NCBI GenBank assembly: GCA_027919835.1
Contig: JANVFP010000038.1
Location: 310,001-374,000 of the forward strand
Reading direction: 5' to 3'
Source of the DNA: Lentinula raphanica
Lineage: Eukaryota; Basidiomycota; Agaricomycetes; Agaricales; Omphalotaceae
Length of the DNA stretch: 64,000 bases
Positions within the stretch are counted from its first letter, which is position 1. Every line of letters starts with the position of its first letter. Both the position numbers and the translations under genes were made by a program. The notes under the pieces were generated by a model. The model saw only the letters and a program-made list of their open reading frames with translations. It was not told where the DNA came from and searched no databases. Of this stretch, positions 36,188-48,469 are shown piece by piece.

Positions 36188-37582
36188 ATGGCTGGTATGT
36201 TTTTGCCTCTTTCCTTGACTATTTTACTCTCTGAGACGCTCAGATCTTGTTTCTATTGCTCTCAGAACAACAATTTGCCCTTCCATCGCCTCCTTTCGAC
36301 AGTGTCTCGAAAGTTAAATACTCCCCGTCAAATCCGAATCAGTTGCTCGTTGCTTCATGGGATACAGTGTGTTTCCTTACCGACATAGCAATCATCCTTT
36401 CTGATTCTCTTCTAGACCGTCAAACTGTACGACGTTGGCGATGACGCTTCAACGAGCGAACAAAAATGCAAGTTTGACCACCGAGCTGCTGTTCTAGCTT
36501 GTTGTTTCTCGGATGCTGAGCATGGGTTTAGTGGCGGTCTGGACAATGCGGTTCGATTGTGAGCGCAAATTTCCCTTGTCCCTCTCAAGGTCCATCTGAT
36601 TCGTGCAATCTCGCAGCCTTGATTTCGGAAACGAGAAAACCATCGTCGTAGGATCTCATTCTGATGCTGTGTCAAGTATGGTACACTCCAAGGACCTCAG
36701 TTCGTACCTCTAATGTGATTACCCGAACGTCACTGACATCCCAATGAAGATGCCCTTATCTCCGCATCTTGGGACCGCACTGTAAGACTGTTCGACCCTA
36801 GAGCAGCAACACCCGAGCAATCTTCGCATGAAAACCCTGAACGCATCTACCACATCGATCTTGTCAACAACAACCTTGTGGTTGCGATGGCCAGCCGCCT
36901 TTTCCACATCTACGATATCCGGAACATGCAGGAGCCCACGCAACGACGGGAGAGTAGCTTGAAGTATATGACACGCTCGTTAGCGTGTATGCCAAACGGC
37001 GAAGGTATGCGCAACGTCTTTTATAGGGATACTGGGCTAATACGCCAATAGGCTATGCAACGGCCTCTGTAGAGGGTAGGATTGCGGTCGAGTATTTTGA
37101 TCCATCACCGGAAGCACAAGAAAAGAAATACGCGTTCAAGTGTCATCGACAGACCATTGACGGGGTGGATCATGTATGGCCTGTCAACTCCCTTGCTTTC
37201 CATCCAACGTATGCCGCATTTTTTATTCAGCATTGCCTTGTATGATGATGATGATTCTCACGAATTCCAGTTACAACACCTTCGCATCCGCGGGCTCGGA
37301 TGGCACCGTATCCGTCTGGGACCACAAGATCAAAAAACGCTTGCGCCAGTACCCCAAATTCAACAATCCAGTTTCTAGCATCGCGTTCAACTGCGATGGT
37401 AGTAAGCTGGCCATTGCTTCTTGTTATACGTGGGATGAAGGAGAACAAGGCGCAAGAATGGAGCGGGAGAGACCTCAGGTCTGGATCAAGGGCGTGGGTC
37501 CCGAAGTCAAAGTGAGTGTCCATTTCGAAAACGTCTGAACGGTTGAACTGAGCGAATACAGCCAAAAGATTGGCAAGGTTGA
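36188..37582 (+). CDS. bub3: Mitotic checkpoint WD40 protein BUB3
   Basis: Spindle-assembly-checkpoint and kinetochore WD-repeat protein, partner of Bub1 and BubR1/Mad3. The first exon is only MA plus one base; after a 73-bp intron the frame reads EQQFALPSPPFDSVSKVKY, the normal BUB3 start. Blades: LLVASWDT/TVKLYDVGDD; FSGGLDNAVRFLDF; LISASWDRTVRLFDPR; VVAMASRLFHIYDIRNM; SVEGRIAVEYFDPS with KYAFKCHR; VWPVNSLAFHPT; FASAGSDGTVSVWDHKIKKR; and LAIASCYTWDEGE. A final mini-exon gives PKDWQG. Length and blade count agree with the family. At least seven short introns. The conserved EYFD and KCHR elements that distinguish BUB3 from RAE1 are present. Confidence 0.92.
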
Positions 37583-38541
37583 GTCATGGCCGTTGTTCAA
37601 GCTCATAGTCCTTCTGTACGCAGTAATCGACGGTCAATTGAGGTTATATCCAATTGCATTTCTAGCTCCACATCCGGTTGAACCGTGGACTCTTACTGGA
37701 CTCTTTCGTCGAATTTCTGCTTTTCGCATGTGGATGCTCACGATTTGCGAGACCTCCTTCCGATGCTCCGCGCGGTGGGCGCGTCTCATAAGCATACTTG
37801 GCTGATATGTATCATGATTACCTTGGAAAGGGTATCTGCCGTATGATGTGACTCGCCATTTTCCGGGTTGAAGGCTGTTGAAGGTCGATGATTCACGTTC
37901 GGTCTACCCCCTTCTACTCTCCTTCCCATTCGATGTCAACGTCAGTGTTCATTCAAACGGCCGCTAACTGAACCCGAAGATGACGAGAAAGATATGACGG
38001 ACCGAGTGCGTGGGTTGAGTTTTTACTCTTCACAACGCCACTCGTGCTCCTCTGAGCCATTTTGCGACCGATGCAGCGTATCTTCACCATATCGGCCTGC
38101 GTCTCGTCCTGTCTTTTGTGTTATGTGTTTTACCGTTTTACGGTCGGGAATCTACATAACATTCAATCAGATAATCAGGCACTCTCAAAATAGACTCAAT
38201 GTCTGTGCATTGTGCACTACAAGGACAAGTAACGTTTTTCTATCACGATCCTATTCATCCCGGGTCCATACATAAAGGCTATAAAGGTTTCCTGGCAACT
38301 GAAAATTGCCCGCAATTGGCCCCACATAGATTTCGCATAGCTCACAAGAGCACACTGCGGGTTACGTCCCACTGCTGAAGGAGCCTTTAGCACCTCGCCG
38401 TCGTTTGCTCATTCTATTTATGACTGCGCCGTGAAGGGTGGCATCATCCAATCCATCACTTGTGCGCATTTGCATCCACTGTAGTATCTGATGTCAGTCT
38501 AACTCTTTCACAGAACATCCCGACGCTATACTTTTGTCCTC
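37583..38541. other. Intergenic
   Basis: Nearly 1 kb between BUB3 and the next plus-strand gene. No supported gene, RNA or repeat. Confidence 0.45.
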
Positions 38542-39422
38542 ATGACTGAGTACGATTACTCTCCCGAAGGATATCAGCGCTATCTCGATACCCAGAGAAG
38601 AATCTCGAGATGGGTAGAGAACACCAATGCCCATGCATCCCAATTCCGTTCGCCATTTGGCTATCGGACGGAGTCTTCATCGAGCAGCCGTTCGAGACCC
38701 AATCCTCACGGGGAAAGGGTACGGGAGAAAGAAAGCACGAGGACGAGGTCGCGAACGGAGAATAGAGGGAGGAGGAACAGCATGTCGGCTACGACGTTGA
38801 GGCCGAGCGCGTCTGGCGGATCGAATGTTGCAGCTCACACTGCGCAGCGTTCGTCCGCATATACACCTCAGTCAAGGCATTCGTACCCGTATGCTCCCGC
38901 ATCTCGGGAGAGCCATGTAACCGACAGAACCACTCAAGCTGTATCGATGCTTTCAAATCGGCGTGCACAGTCTCTGGCCCCTCGACCGTCTCAAACCCAT
39001 TCTACATCACATTCTCATGCTCATCGTCATACATCCTCGCAACTCATAGCTAATAGCTCTGATCCTCCCAAGAGAAGCAGCACTCTACCTGCATATATTG
39101 TCGCCACACCTAATCAGTCCACTTCGCATAATTATTATACGCAAAGCTCGCATCGCCCTTCTTCATCCCACAGATCCCAACATGATCACCACCATTCCCG
39201 TCACCAGCATCATCATCATCATCATCAGTCGAGGTCAAAATCGACGCCGCGCTCCTCGAGCTTACCTTTAGCGGTCGCCCCTGTCTACGACGTTGGCTCT
39301 GGGTCTTATGTGGTCGTCCCACCGAGGGGCAGAAAGGTTACTGTCATGGTAAGTCGTGAACTATCGCTCTGGGAATCGATTGTCTGATTTAATCTCTTCT
39401 GAATCCTCATTAGTACGCATAG
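38542..39422 (+). CDS. MTEYDYSP-family disordered protein, His-rich copy
   Basis: Unknown family, restricted here to two paralogues. Exon 1 (38542-39348, 269 codons) begins MTEYDYSPEGYQRYLDTQRR, continues ISRWVENTNAH and FRSPFG, then is Ser/Arg/His-rich and unstructured, with a His tract encoded by CATCAT repeats near 39200-39230. The exon ends GSYVVVPPRGRKVTVM. A 65-bp intron (39349-39413) is followed by an exon of only two codons and a stop (Tyr-Ala-TAG). The same two-codon ending is found in the paralogue at 42546-43410, which supports the splice call. The conserved ends (N-terminal motif and C-terminal beta strand) flank a freely evolving middle. No function assigned. Confidence 0.75.
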
Positions 39423-39610
39423 CTACGCTCGTCGAATCTACGTTTGGCTGTTCGATATCTCTATCAGTGAGATTCAACGAGAGTCAGTCTACAACCGGCT
39501 TCGTATTTCGTTGAACAGAGGGTGGACATCGACACCCAACTTTGGTACATAGAATATGTAAGCCGTCGTTAAGTATGTAGAAGCAATGCAGCTTTCAGAT
39601 CCAACTAACT

Positions 39611-40396
39611 TCAATTAGGATTCTCTGCGTGTTCTGGAATGGTAGGAAGTGGCTCCTTCTTGGGTTGCGTGTTGTCCTTTTTCAGAAAAACGTTGTGAGG
39701 CCAGAAAGCGTATAGAGATCGAACACATACGTCGTTGTTGCTCCAAGTCATTGTGTTGTCGTACCTGACCACATTGCCGGGTTGTGCTTGAAGAAATCCG
39801 CTAATCATGAACGTCTCGTCTTCATATGACAACTCTAGCATCCCTCTCAAGTCAACGCCGTTCATCCTCTTATCTAGTTTGAAAGAACAGCGGGAAGGCC
39901 TAGAGCGACTCGGAAAATTCACCCAACGGTTGAACTTTAGCGTCCGTCTGTCGCCCCACTTGGAGAATGCTTCCCTCACCATACTTTTGATGTTTGATTT
40001 CATGATAACCTTGTAATCTTTTGAAGACAACTTGTCGAGAGACTGTTCTGACACTTCTGCGTTCTCGATCGTGATAGTGATGTCGGCGACGCTGTCTTCC
40101 CTGTGCTCGCCGGGCGCTCTGGGCTTGAGCTCCTTTTGGCCAAACTGATCGGAGCCCCGAGTCGTCAAAAGCACAGATCCAGAGCCAATATCCCGAGAAC
40201 AGAGGTGGCTCGAATCAGAAAGCCCGCAGGCCTTCGACTGTACATCGTTGACGCATACCTGTCATCGAACAGATAAATCGATACAATACAAAATATCGAG
40301 AAACAGTGACAGACTCACGCGAGGCGAAAGAGAACTACCAGTCAACGTGGGGGCCACGCAGAGCAGGATGCAGACGAGACGGAAAAAAGAGGACAT
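39611..40396 (-). CDS. Secreted protein, unknown family
   Basis: Two exons, 40319-40396 and 39611-40258, give about 241 residues; the 60-bp intron joins in phase 0. The first exon is nearly all signal peptide (MSSFFRLVCILLCVAPTLTG). The mature protein has three cysteines close to the N-terminus, a charged region (DITITIENAEVSEQSLDKL) and a compact-looking C-terminal part with FNRWVNFPSRSRPSRCSF, LELSYEDETFMISGFL and LYAFWPHNVFL. No membrane anchor. It is not similar by eye to the other secreted proteins in the window. Probably a soluble extracellular protein; role unknown. Confidence 0.65.
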
Positions 40397-42545
40397 CGAT
40401 ATGGTGAGGTACCAGTGAAGATTCAGGTAGATTCAGGTTGTGCTCGAAAGATACCTATGCAAGATGCTGAGAGAAAGATGAAGGCTCTGAAGCAAGTTGT
40501 TTTTTTGAGTCGATGCAAGCAACGATATTGAAATGGAGCAGCGAAAAAAGCGACCTGCGAAATATGAGTCCTCCATCCATCATCTGCATCATCATGAAAC
40601 ACTTCGCGTGAAATTCGCGCACACTCAAAAAGCAGCGTTCGCGATCGAGAATGAGGAAGGTCGCGTTGAACGACCGACTCTTATCGAGATTATCGAGCGA
40701 AAGTTCAAACGTGCAAGAGCGAAAAGCGACCTGCAATAGTATGTGAGTCCCGTACAGTAATTTCTGTTGAGTGACAAAAAGATGAAATCGAATCGCCAAT
40801 ATACAACGCTCTCTTACCTTCTCTGATTTTCTCTCACTATTGAAAGTGATTGAAAAAGATAAGCCAATACAGGCCAATACAACTTCAGCCTAAAGCATCA
40901 GTTTCGACCGCCAGTGTAAACCTGCGACCTGCCAAGTTTCCAATCATGAGTACTGGTACTGAGCAGGTACTGACTGGTACTGAGTACTGAGTACCTGTTC
41001 ATTCTGAAACGTCTCGCGTGAGGACGAGGTCCGCCAGGGTTCGCCGTCTGTTCGCGTACAATGAGAGGCTATTGCAGAGATCGTCGATTCGTCATAGCAT
41101 TGGTCGCGGGCGCTTAAGCGCTTAGAGGGGGCTGAACAGTGAAATGGCTGATATTAATTATTAGCTCGAACGTTAGAGGCATCATACACGGTATGTATAT
41201 ACAATATGTACTTGAAGTTGAAGGCGAGCGGGGAGACCCTGGCTTTCTATGGACAATGTGAGCAGTAAGATGGATGATCATGAGGAAGAATGAAAGAGGC
41301 GAATCAGATACGGGGAGTAAGTACACAAAGTCCAATGGCCCAAGGTGTAATGGTGAACGAGATGCAATGAGGAACAACAGGGAACAATGAGGAATGTTGA
41401 TGAGTTACGAGTACATATGTACAATGAGGGAGGTGATTTGAGATCTATAGTAAAGTACAAGTTGATGTATTTGTGGATGTCAATTCAAGGAACAAGAACA
41501 GAGGAAACGATGATGAAGACAAGCACCAGAAAAAGACAAAAAAGACATATAGAGAGAGAGAAAAAGAAAAGAGAACTCGGTGTACTATCTATAGTACTGC
41601 GAATTCTGTCCAAGATCTAAGAATGCGATGGAAATCTCTACTATGTGAGTTTTTGTAATGTTCGAGAGGTGTATGAGAGAGAGAGAGATGATAATGCCGG
41701 ATTGAAGGAAGGTGTGGAACGGGCGTCAGGAATCGACCCGAATGCGAGAGCAGGACATAATGCACTCGGACGGCGCATCCACTTGACCGTTCGATATGAA
41801 TACCACGGTATGCCACCCGAGTTCGTATGGCGACTATGTCTCGGAGTTCGGAAGACCCCAAGGGAACCCAAGGGTCAAGGGTACCCAGGTGGCAGGGATA
41901 TTCCAGCCGCCATAGTCACTTCAAGTTGTGGTGCAAAGTGTGGAGAATCGATGAGTTGTTTTTTGACAATTGTGTGTGTTGGGAGTTGCGTAGGGGTAAG
42001 CCGTCGGCAAGCAATAGGGAAAGAGGACAGGGAAGAAAGAACGGCGTTCCGCGTAAAGAGAACCATAAAGAACTCGGAAAACGCGTGGTCGCTCGTCCTA
42101 TGTAGCAAGTTGCAACGTGGCGTGCTAAAAGTCCTGTCGATGCGACGGCCACGATGCAATCCCAGACAGAGGGAATATCAACCCGCGTATCATCGTGATA
42201 TGATTGTAATTCCGCCTGTTCATGTGTTTTGGAGCCTCCAATTGTCAAAGGTCATTGACAGAAGACTCGTTGGGGAGAGGTGAGAAGGCTTCTACAAAAG
42301 CCTTTTGGTAGAAATACAGCGGGTCGATCGTGTAACCGGAGGGGGAAGTTTCATTAAAAGACGGCGAATCGTAAACAGCCGTAAGAGAGAACCGTGGCAA
42401 TGTCGTGTGATACTGTACAAGATGGATTGATTGTATGAAAGTTTATGAGCAAATGTCGTTGATGACTCCAGTTGAAGGGACGACGATGAGGAACCGACCG
42501 ACTGAGCTTTTCGAAGCTGTGTACAGGTCAGCCAGTCATGATTCA
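40397..42545. other. Long gene-poor interval
   Basis: About 2.1 kb. Frames such as 41645-42283 (+) are long but compositionally random, overlap competing frames and lack motifs, so they are not called. Simple sequence: GGTACTGA/GAGTACT microrepeats at about 40947-40995, purine-rich GA tracts at about 41545-41578 and 41668-41692, and an AAGGGAACCCAAGGGTCAAGG patch near 41860-41880. Confidence 0.45.
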
Positions 42546-43410
42546 CTAGGCGTACTAATGGATGCAAGACGTAACCGGGAAATAATCAGGTTCCAGTAAA
42601 TGAAACGAAGGAGATATTACATACCATCACTCTGACGTGCTGACCTTTGGGCGGTATGATCACATAGCCTCCGGGTTGAGGCTGAGAGTAATAGGGAGCA
42701 GGTGACGGTGAGGGACTGATCATTGAATGACCAGAGACCGGAGGCGAGAAAGGAGGCGGAGGAGGAACGTAAGCCGGATTAGCACCATAAGGTCCTGCCG
42801 AGTGAGGATAGTTGTATGACCCAGGAGGAGGATGAGCACCGGGATAACCGTAGGAAGGAGATTGCATCTGCATCGGTGGCATCGGAGCTACAGACCCAGG
42901 CGAGGGCAGAACGTACAGCCTCGGCTTTGACTTGGCCTTGCGAGACTCGGAGGACGAGGAACGTTTTGAGTCGTGATGACGATGGGAACGGTGCTTGGGG
43001 ATCGTCTGGATGATGATTTGAGGTGTAGTCGAAGGACTGGTGTAGCCTCCTTGTCCCTGATTGGGATAGTTGTAACCGACTGGAGCAGAAGCTAGAGCCC
43101 CAGGATACATGGGCGCAGGTGCGGCAGGTTGTGAGTGGTAGAAGATTGGAGGAGGAGGAGGAGCGACGTTCTTCCTTCCACCAGCTCTGCGTTTGTCTTC
43201 GTACCAACCGCCGGCACTAGCACCGGAGGGAATGGCTTCCTCTGCGTCACTGATTCCATCAAGATCATCCTCGCCAATGTCGGAACGAGGACCAAAAGGT
43301 TCACGGAAAGCCTCGTGGTGAGCTTCTGTGTTGTCGACCCATCTCGCGATGCGGTTCTGGGTGTCCATGTAACGCTGGTAGGCGGCAGGAGAGTAGTCGT
43401 ATTCTGTCAT
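42546..43410 (-). CDS. MTEYDYSP-family disordered protein, Pro/Gly/Tyr-rich copy
   Basis: Paralogue of the 38542-39422 gene, in opposite orientation. Exon 1 (42625-43410, 262 codons) begins MTEYDYSPAAYQRYMDTQNR, IARWVDNTEAH, FREPFG; the middle is Pro/Gly/Tyr-rich (PPPPPIFYHSQPAAPAPMYP, PGAHPPPGSYNYP). It ends GGYVIIPPKGQHVRVM. A 70-bp intron (42555-42624) is followed by the terminal exon Tyr-Ala-TAG at 42546-42554, as in the other copy. The middle is quite different from the Ser/His-rich middle of its sister, although both are low complexity. The two genes converge across about 3.1 kb. Function unknown. Confidence 0.75.
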
Positions 43411-44859
43411 AATCCGAGAGATTTATGAGGTGTCGTAAAGTTATGAGATTGAGGTTGAGATTAGAGGAAAAGAGCAATGGCACAGCCGATATTTTGTAGC
43501 CCACTTGGGGGGAGAGGAAAATGACAAGAACTGGAAGAATGCGGGAGCGAGGGATTTATACTATCACTCTAGCACAGACCGTAGTCAAGTGTCGCCTAAC
43601 TGAGGGTAGCACTGCGTCACTGATCCCTGGCAACGTGAGTTAGTGCAATGCTGTGCAATGCTGTGGCCTTGAATGACTTACTGAAATGGACCCAGTAAGT
43701 TTGAGGGGGTCGAGGGCGACACTGAAGAGAGGTTAAATCTAAGTTGTTGAAAGGGGAGTATTTGGAGTGGCTAATCTTGTTTTCTCGTGTGCTCTTTATA
43801 AACGTTCTTGTATCGGACAAGAAGAGCCGACTATCCGTTATAAGCGACTCCCATCATTTTACCTCACAGCCACGCCGATGTATCCTTTCATCTCCTACGG
43901 CTGCAGTGCTTCGGAAACTATGTACTTTTTAGGACCACAATGAACCTCAGACCCCTTCGAATACTGCTGCAATACACAGACATATATACCAGAGTCTAGG
44001 CATCGATGCATAATGAACGCCCATCAATCAACCGAAGGCCCTTTGCTTCCGACGAAACTAAACGGAACGATCTCCATAGAACGGAGTCAAAAACCAAAAG
44101 ATCTTCAACAAAAACTTCTCCAGTTTCACTGAATGTTCGAACGGCCGAGCCTTTAGAAGACTCACCTGCAGCAGCTTGCAGCCAGGCCCTCAGCCTAGCC
44201 AACTAGTGCCTGATCAATTGAAGAACATGTATTCGATCACGACCGACCAGGAAGCGCAGCTGCCGGTCCATTGTCGTGCAGGTTGTCCGTGTAGGTTGTC
44301 CTTCGAGAGAAAGCTATTATTGTCCGTTAGCCTATCGGTGCTCTCGTAGTGTGGAGCTGACAATGTCGGATAAGGCTAATCCAGATAAGAATACGTCGTC
44401 CAATCACTCGAAAGTTCTTTGCCCAATCTCGAGTTCGTTCTCGCTCCTCAAGAATCGTCATGAGATAGGACCTCCGAGAGCAAGATTCATGAGCTTGAGG
44501 GACAATATCGTAGTAAGGGAATATAGCGTCATGGCGGGAACGACCTTGGGCTTGCCAATGAGAACGAAAGCACAGTGTCATTATGACGAAGTAATAAGTT
44601 CAATGGTCCCGCATTTCAAACGGTAGACCGAGAGATGCCGCGGTGTAAACGGTATTCCCCATCGACAGTTCCGGCCTTTTCAACTTACTTTGGGGCCACC
44701 TTTGAGCCCCAAGTCGTCTTAGAAATCAAGCCTAAGGGGGTAGAAGCTGACACGATACTCACCTCATGCTTGAAGGTCTTCCAATATATTACATACTTCC
44801 TTCTTCCTTTTGGTAGTCAATGGTCATTGGTATACTTTATTCGCCTATCCTGCTCCTTC
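43411..44859. other. Intergenic
   Basis: About 1.45 kb upstream of the MTEYDYSP paralogue and before the repeat block. Only short frames, no motif. Nothing else recognised. Confidence 0.4.
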
Positions 44860-46440
44860 CACCAATCGCTACAAGGGCAGGATTTAAGTATCATGTATAT
44901 CATATCGCCAGGAAGACGGCTCACCTTCCGAATGAAGTTCTCCAACCAACTGAAAGGGCGATGGAGCTCTGAGAGAGTTATGTTGTTCAAGATCTCCGTT
45001 CGGAGGGAGACGCATGTAATTCGACGTACATCATTCCGTTGATTTGTTGAGGAGAGGTCTAGGATTTGGAGCAGTCAACAACATTATCATACGTGCGATC
45101 TCTTTGGGGTTTTGGGTCTCTAATTCAGTGGTCGCTTTTTTAAGCACCGTAAGCGGCTGAGGGTTGGGTTGAGTTCGTGAAGGAATTCGAACGCGTCCTC
45201 ATTGCAAGTCTCATCCGATGACCTTTCAAGTCGTAAGATGTCATTTGTACATAGCCATTGCAAAAGAACTATTGGAAGACATACTTTGGTTTCGATCATT
45301 GAAGGGATCCATGGCTCTTCCATTCCATACGCAATTTGTGACAAGCTCATTGACCTATTGAAAGGTACAGAGAGCAGGGCCAATGGAAATCATTCAGTAT
45401 AGCTGGTCGGTAATGAACATTTTTAGACGCACCAATTGAAATCCAGAACGGGAACGGTCGACATCCTGCACTGGCACAAGGTTCAACACAAGTTGTAAAA
45501 TCCCTTCAAAGCCAAAATATCAAGCTCGTTGCAAATTTGGCACCGTTTCCATGTGCGTTCACGCATTACACGGAAGGTGAAGCTTCGGCGGATTGGCGAC
45601 TTTGCGTACCCTAAAAGTATGCAACGAATAGCCAAGTGGTTTTGGATAAATGAGTTGGATTTGGATTCATCAGACATCGACACGAACACTACCAGAGCTT
45701 CGTTTACACTTCTTATATCCAGTCGGAGGAAAATCGTCACGTCTGAGCGTTCCTAGATGTTTGTTGACCATGGCTTTCTGGTAGCAGGCGTTGTTGATTG
45801 CGAGCGAAGCGAAGCAAGTGGTTTCACGTGAGGTCCGTAGAGTGTGGTCTGAGTTTGTACTTGTTTGGCAAAAACGGAGCTACGATAGAATCTGAATTTT
45901 GCTCGTTTTCAGATAATATGCTTGGTTCTGCGTTCAAATCCTCATCTTTTTCTTAGTGCTCTCAGATTTATGCTCGCCTCAACTGCCTCAACTGGTTTAC
46001 ACGCTTTTGAATGATGTGATGAGCTCAAATTTTGAGTTTTGTGTGTTTAGGGAGAAACTGGGAGCCTCTGGGAGCATGGCACATTCATGGTGAGTTTCGT
46101 GCTTTTGCCCCTTCATCTTCTGAGGTATTTCAGAGTACTATCTATTCAACTGGGATTAAGCTTCGCGAGCACATCACCGTGCCACGGTGAATATCTTGTA
46201 ATGGAGATGATAGATCAATGCAAAAGGTTTGGCGTCAATTTTGGCGCGCAAGTATTACCAACTTGAAGGTGACCTAAAGGTGACCAGAAACTGTAGTGTT
46301 TTGCTGCGTTCACTCCAAATCGAATCAGATTGGGTCAAGATATATGACCCAATACATAGATAAAAAGGTATGAAAACCAATAGCGTACATCGAGAACAAG
46401 AAACAATAATAAATACTGGACGATCAGTTGAAAGAGGCTT
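44860..46440. repeat. Segmental repeat unit X1 (keeps the empty copia site)
   Basis: First of three related units. It shares long stretches with 48470-49036 plus 54787-55410 (X2) and with 55440-56210 (X3): for example the TCATGTATATCATATCGCCA stretch near 44890, GTCCTCATTGCAAGTCTC near 45197, GGTCGGTAATGAACATTTTT near 45405, and CCTAGATGTTTGTTGACCAT near 45752. At 45395-45410 the sequence runs through CAGTATAG/CTGGTCGG without interruption, where X2 carries a retrotransposon. A minus-strand frame (45120-45383, MALLSVPFNRSMSLSQIAYG...) has a counterpart in X2; it may be a small gene or a coincidence. X1 is followed directly by secreted-protein gene A. Confidence 0.7.
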
Positions 46441-46611
46441 CCATCGCGCACAGGTAACCGGAGATGAAGATCGCGATAGATAGTCTAGAGTTGAACGATG
46501 CTCTACAATCTAAAGTATCGGCCAGAGAAACGATAGTATGCTATGATCGATCTCAGTCGTTGTGTAACGGATAGAGAACGGGACTTACATTTAGAGAAGT
46601 TATGAAACCCG

Positions 46612-47760
46612 TTAGCGAGATCTGCCAGGACGCCTAGTGAGAGGCCCAGGGTTTTCTGTTTTCGCTTGCGCTGTTCTTTCTCTTTTAGATTCTCGCGCCG
46701 AATCAATTATTTTCTGCCTCTTCACATTCAACATCAGTTCCTTTACCCGCTCCTTCTTCCACCCATCCAGATACCTTGGCTGCACCTCTTTGGCTTCTAT
46801 ATCAGCTATGAATTTGTCAACCCGAGTCAAAGCAACAATATTATCTGGCTTCTGCAGTCCTTTCTCCGTCAACGCAGTCTTCACCCATTCTGGTACTTCG
46901 TTCCACTTCAAAGCTGACTGGTATCCATCGGAAATAACCGTCTTGAGCGTAGCATCGTCCAGATAAACATATCCGGTGAACGCTGCAAGAGTCCTCAGGG
47001 CACTTGGGCCTGATCCTCCTTTTCCTCTGGTTTCGCTGATGGAGAACTCCAGATTTTCGTCATCGATTTGTACTTTGTAGGCTCCTGTCGTCCCTTTACC
47101 GCTTGTTTCGTAGCGAAGAACTCGCAACACTAAGACATGCATGTCGGTACCATTTATACTGAGCACTTATACCGTCAATTCACTCACCTGCAGGGCCGAT
47201 ATTGAATCCGGCCCAAATGTCCATTGTTGTGTCGGAAACTACATATTGATGAGGCTCCTGCAGGCCAGAGGGTGACTTGGATAGAATATCTGCCAAGCCA
47301 TCGAAACATTTCCAAATCTTCTGTTCAGCATCTCCCGCCTGTAGGTTACACTTGGCCAGAGCTTGCCGCAGCTGGCGCAAGGTTTCCTCTACGTAGGTCG
47401 AGTCAACAAAGTACGCCTCGCCAAGGTCAATAATCTCTCCAATCTGATCCCACTGTGATGACGAAGATGGGGAGCAAACTCGTAGATGACTGCCGAAGTC
47501 CAGGCATAGCACTCTTTCGACCTTGTTGTCATTACCAATGCTTTGATATTTGACGAGTTGAAGCTCTGAAGCACAATGTCATCAGTGTATGCTCAAGGAA
47601 TGCCTCATAAGTCCTCACTGCGTATTATGGGGTCAGGTTGGTCAGGCTCTTGCCCTGTGGGGAGAGCAGCAACAAATGTATCGAATAAGCACAGCGCAAG
47701 TACAACGGTACGGGCAAGGCGAGAGAATGTCGGGTGCAGATTGGAAGTTATGAGCCGCAT
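46612..47760 (-). CDS. Secreted protein family, copy A (apparently intact)
   Basis: Three exons. Exon 1 gives the signal peptide (MRLITSNLHPTFSRLARTVV, LALCLFDTFVAALP). Exon 2 begins LQLVKYQSIGNDNKVERVL and contains CLDFGSHLRVCSPS, LRQLRQALAKCNLQ, CFDGLADILSKSPSGLQEP and YVVSDTTMDIWAG. Exon 3 carries RYETSGKGTTGAYKVQIDD, TLAAFTGYVYLD, WNEVPEWVKTALTEKGL and a basic C-terminus (RAR/KR-rich, ending RRPGRSR). Junctions hold phase: a GTGAGG donor gives Lys at the first and a GTGAGT donor the second. No known domain is recognised and there is no membrane segment. Copies B (56453-57612) and C (about 59800-60891) are relatives in the same orientation, with decay. Probably an expanding, lineage-specific secreted family. 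Confidence 0.65.
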
Positions 47761-48469
47761 GATATGATTCAGCGATGTAAACGTGCCGCGCGATGATTAA
47801 GATACGGAACGCTAGGGATTTGGAGCTAGATATGACCAGCAAATCTAAAACCTGAAAACTGGTATGACAGTTAGCAATCACATCTTCGCAAGCAACGCGA
47901 AGGGCTACGCACTGGCAGCGAGACGTAGTTCGTTGGAAACTGGAATTGATATCGTTGTGGTGGGAGAGAAGAAAGAGTGGGCAGTCCCTGAACGTAGTCG
48001 CAGAGCGATTTATGAGATAGGTTGATCACACTTCCCGAGTCCACTCACTGCCTCACCACACGTCCACGTCTGATGGGTATAATTGAATTGGCATAGATTC
48101 ACAATCTGTGCTTCACCGGAAACTCCCTGCGCTAGAGGTTAGAGGCTAATAGCCCTAAGCCTACTATAGCACTTGCATGAATCAACCTCAAAGCCTGGCG
48201 TGAGTCCCTTCAAATTGAATGCACCACTTTACCAGTTTGCATGGAAGGAACCGTTGAGCGTTCAGAATCCAGATAGGCTGCATCGCGGAATGAGCAGAAT
48301 TCACGCAACGGCTCCAATGATGGGCTTGTGGTTATCAATGTGCAGATGTCTGAGTAGTAGCAGGTCAGAATGTTGTAACTTGTCGGTCTCGTTAGTTCGA
48401 ACGGACAGTTGCGAATCAACAAATATTCAAAGTCATTTGTTATACTTCATTCCCCGGCCCTCCTCCTTC
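47761..48469. repeat. 5' flank of copy A, duplicated at copy B
   Basis: The upstream region shares long runs with 57613-58260: GTAGTCGCAGAGCGATTTAT, CTCACTGCCTCACCACACGT, GGGTATAATTGAATTG, GGAAACTCCCTGCGCTA and TCAACCTCAAAGCCTGGCG. So the duplicated unit took the promoter along with the gene. The GGGTATAATTGAATT block is a candidate core promoter element, kept in both. Confidence 0.65.

Noticed and set aside
41645..42283. 212-codon plus-strand frame, with overlapping minus frames of similar length
   Set aside because: Composition is random, competing frames are equally long, there is no motif or splice context, and the region is purine-rich simple sequence in part.
44635..45042. 135-codon plus-strand frame overlapping repeat X1
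   Set aside because: Not conserved in X2 or X3, which have frame shifts and stops there.
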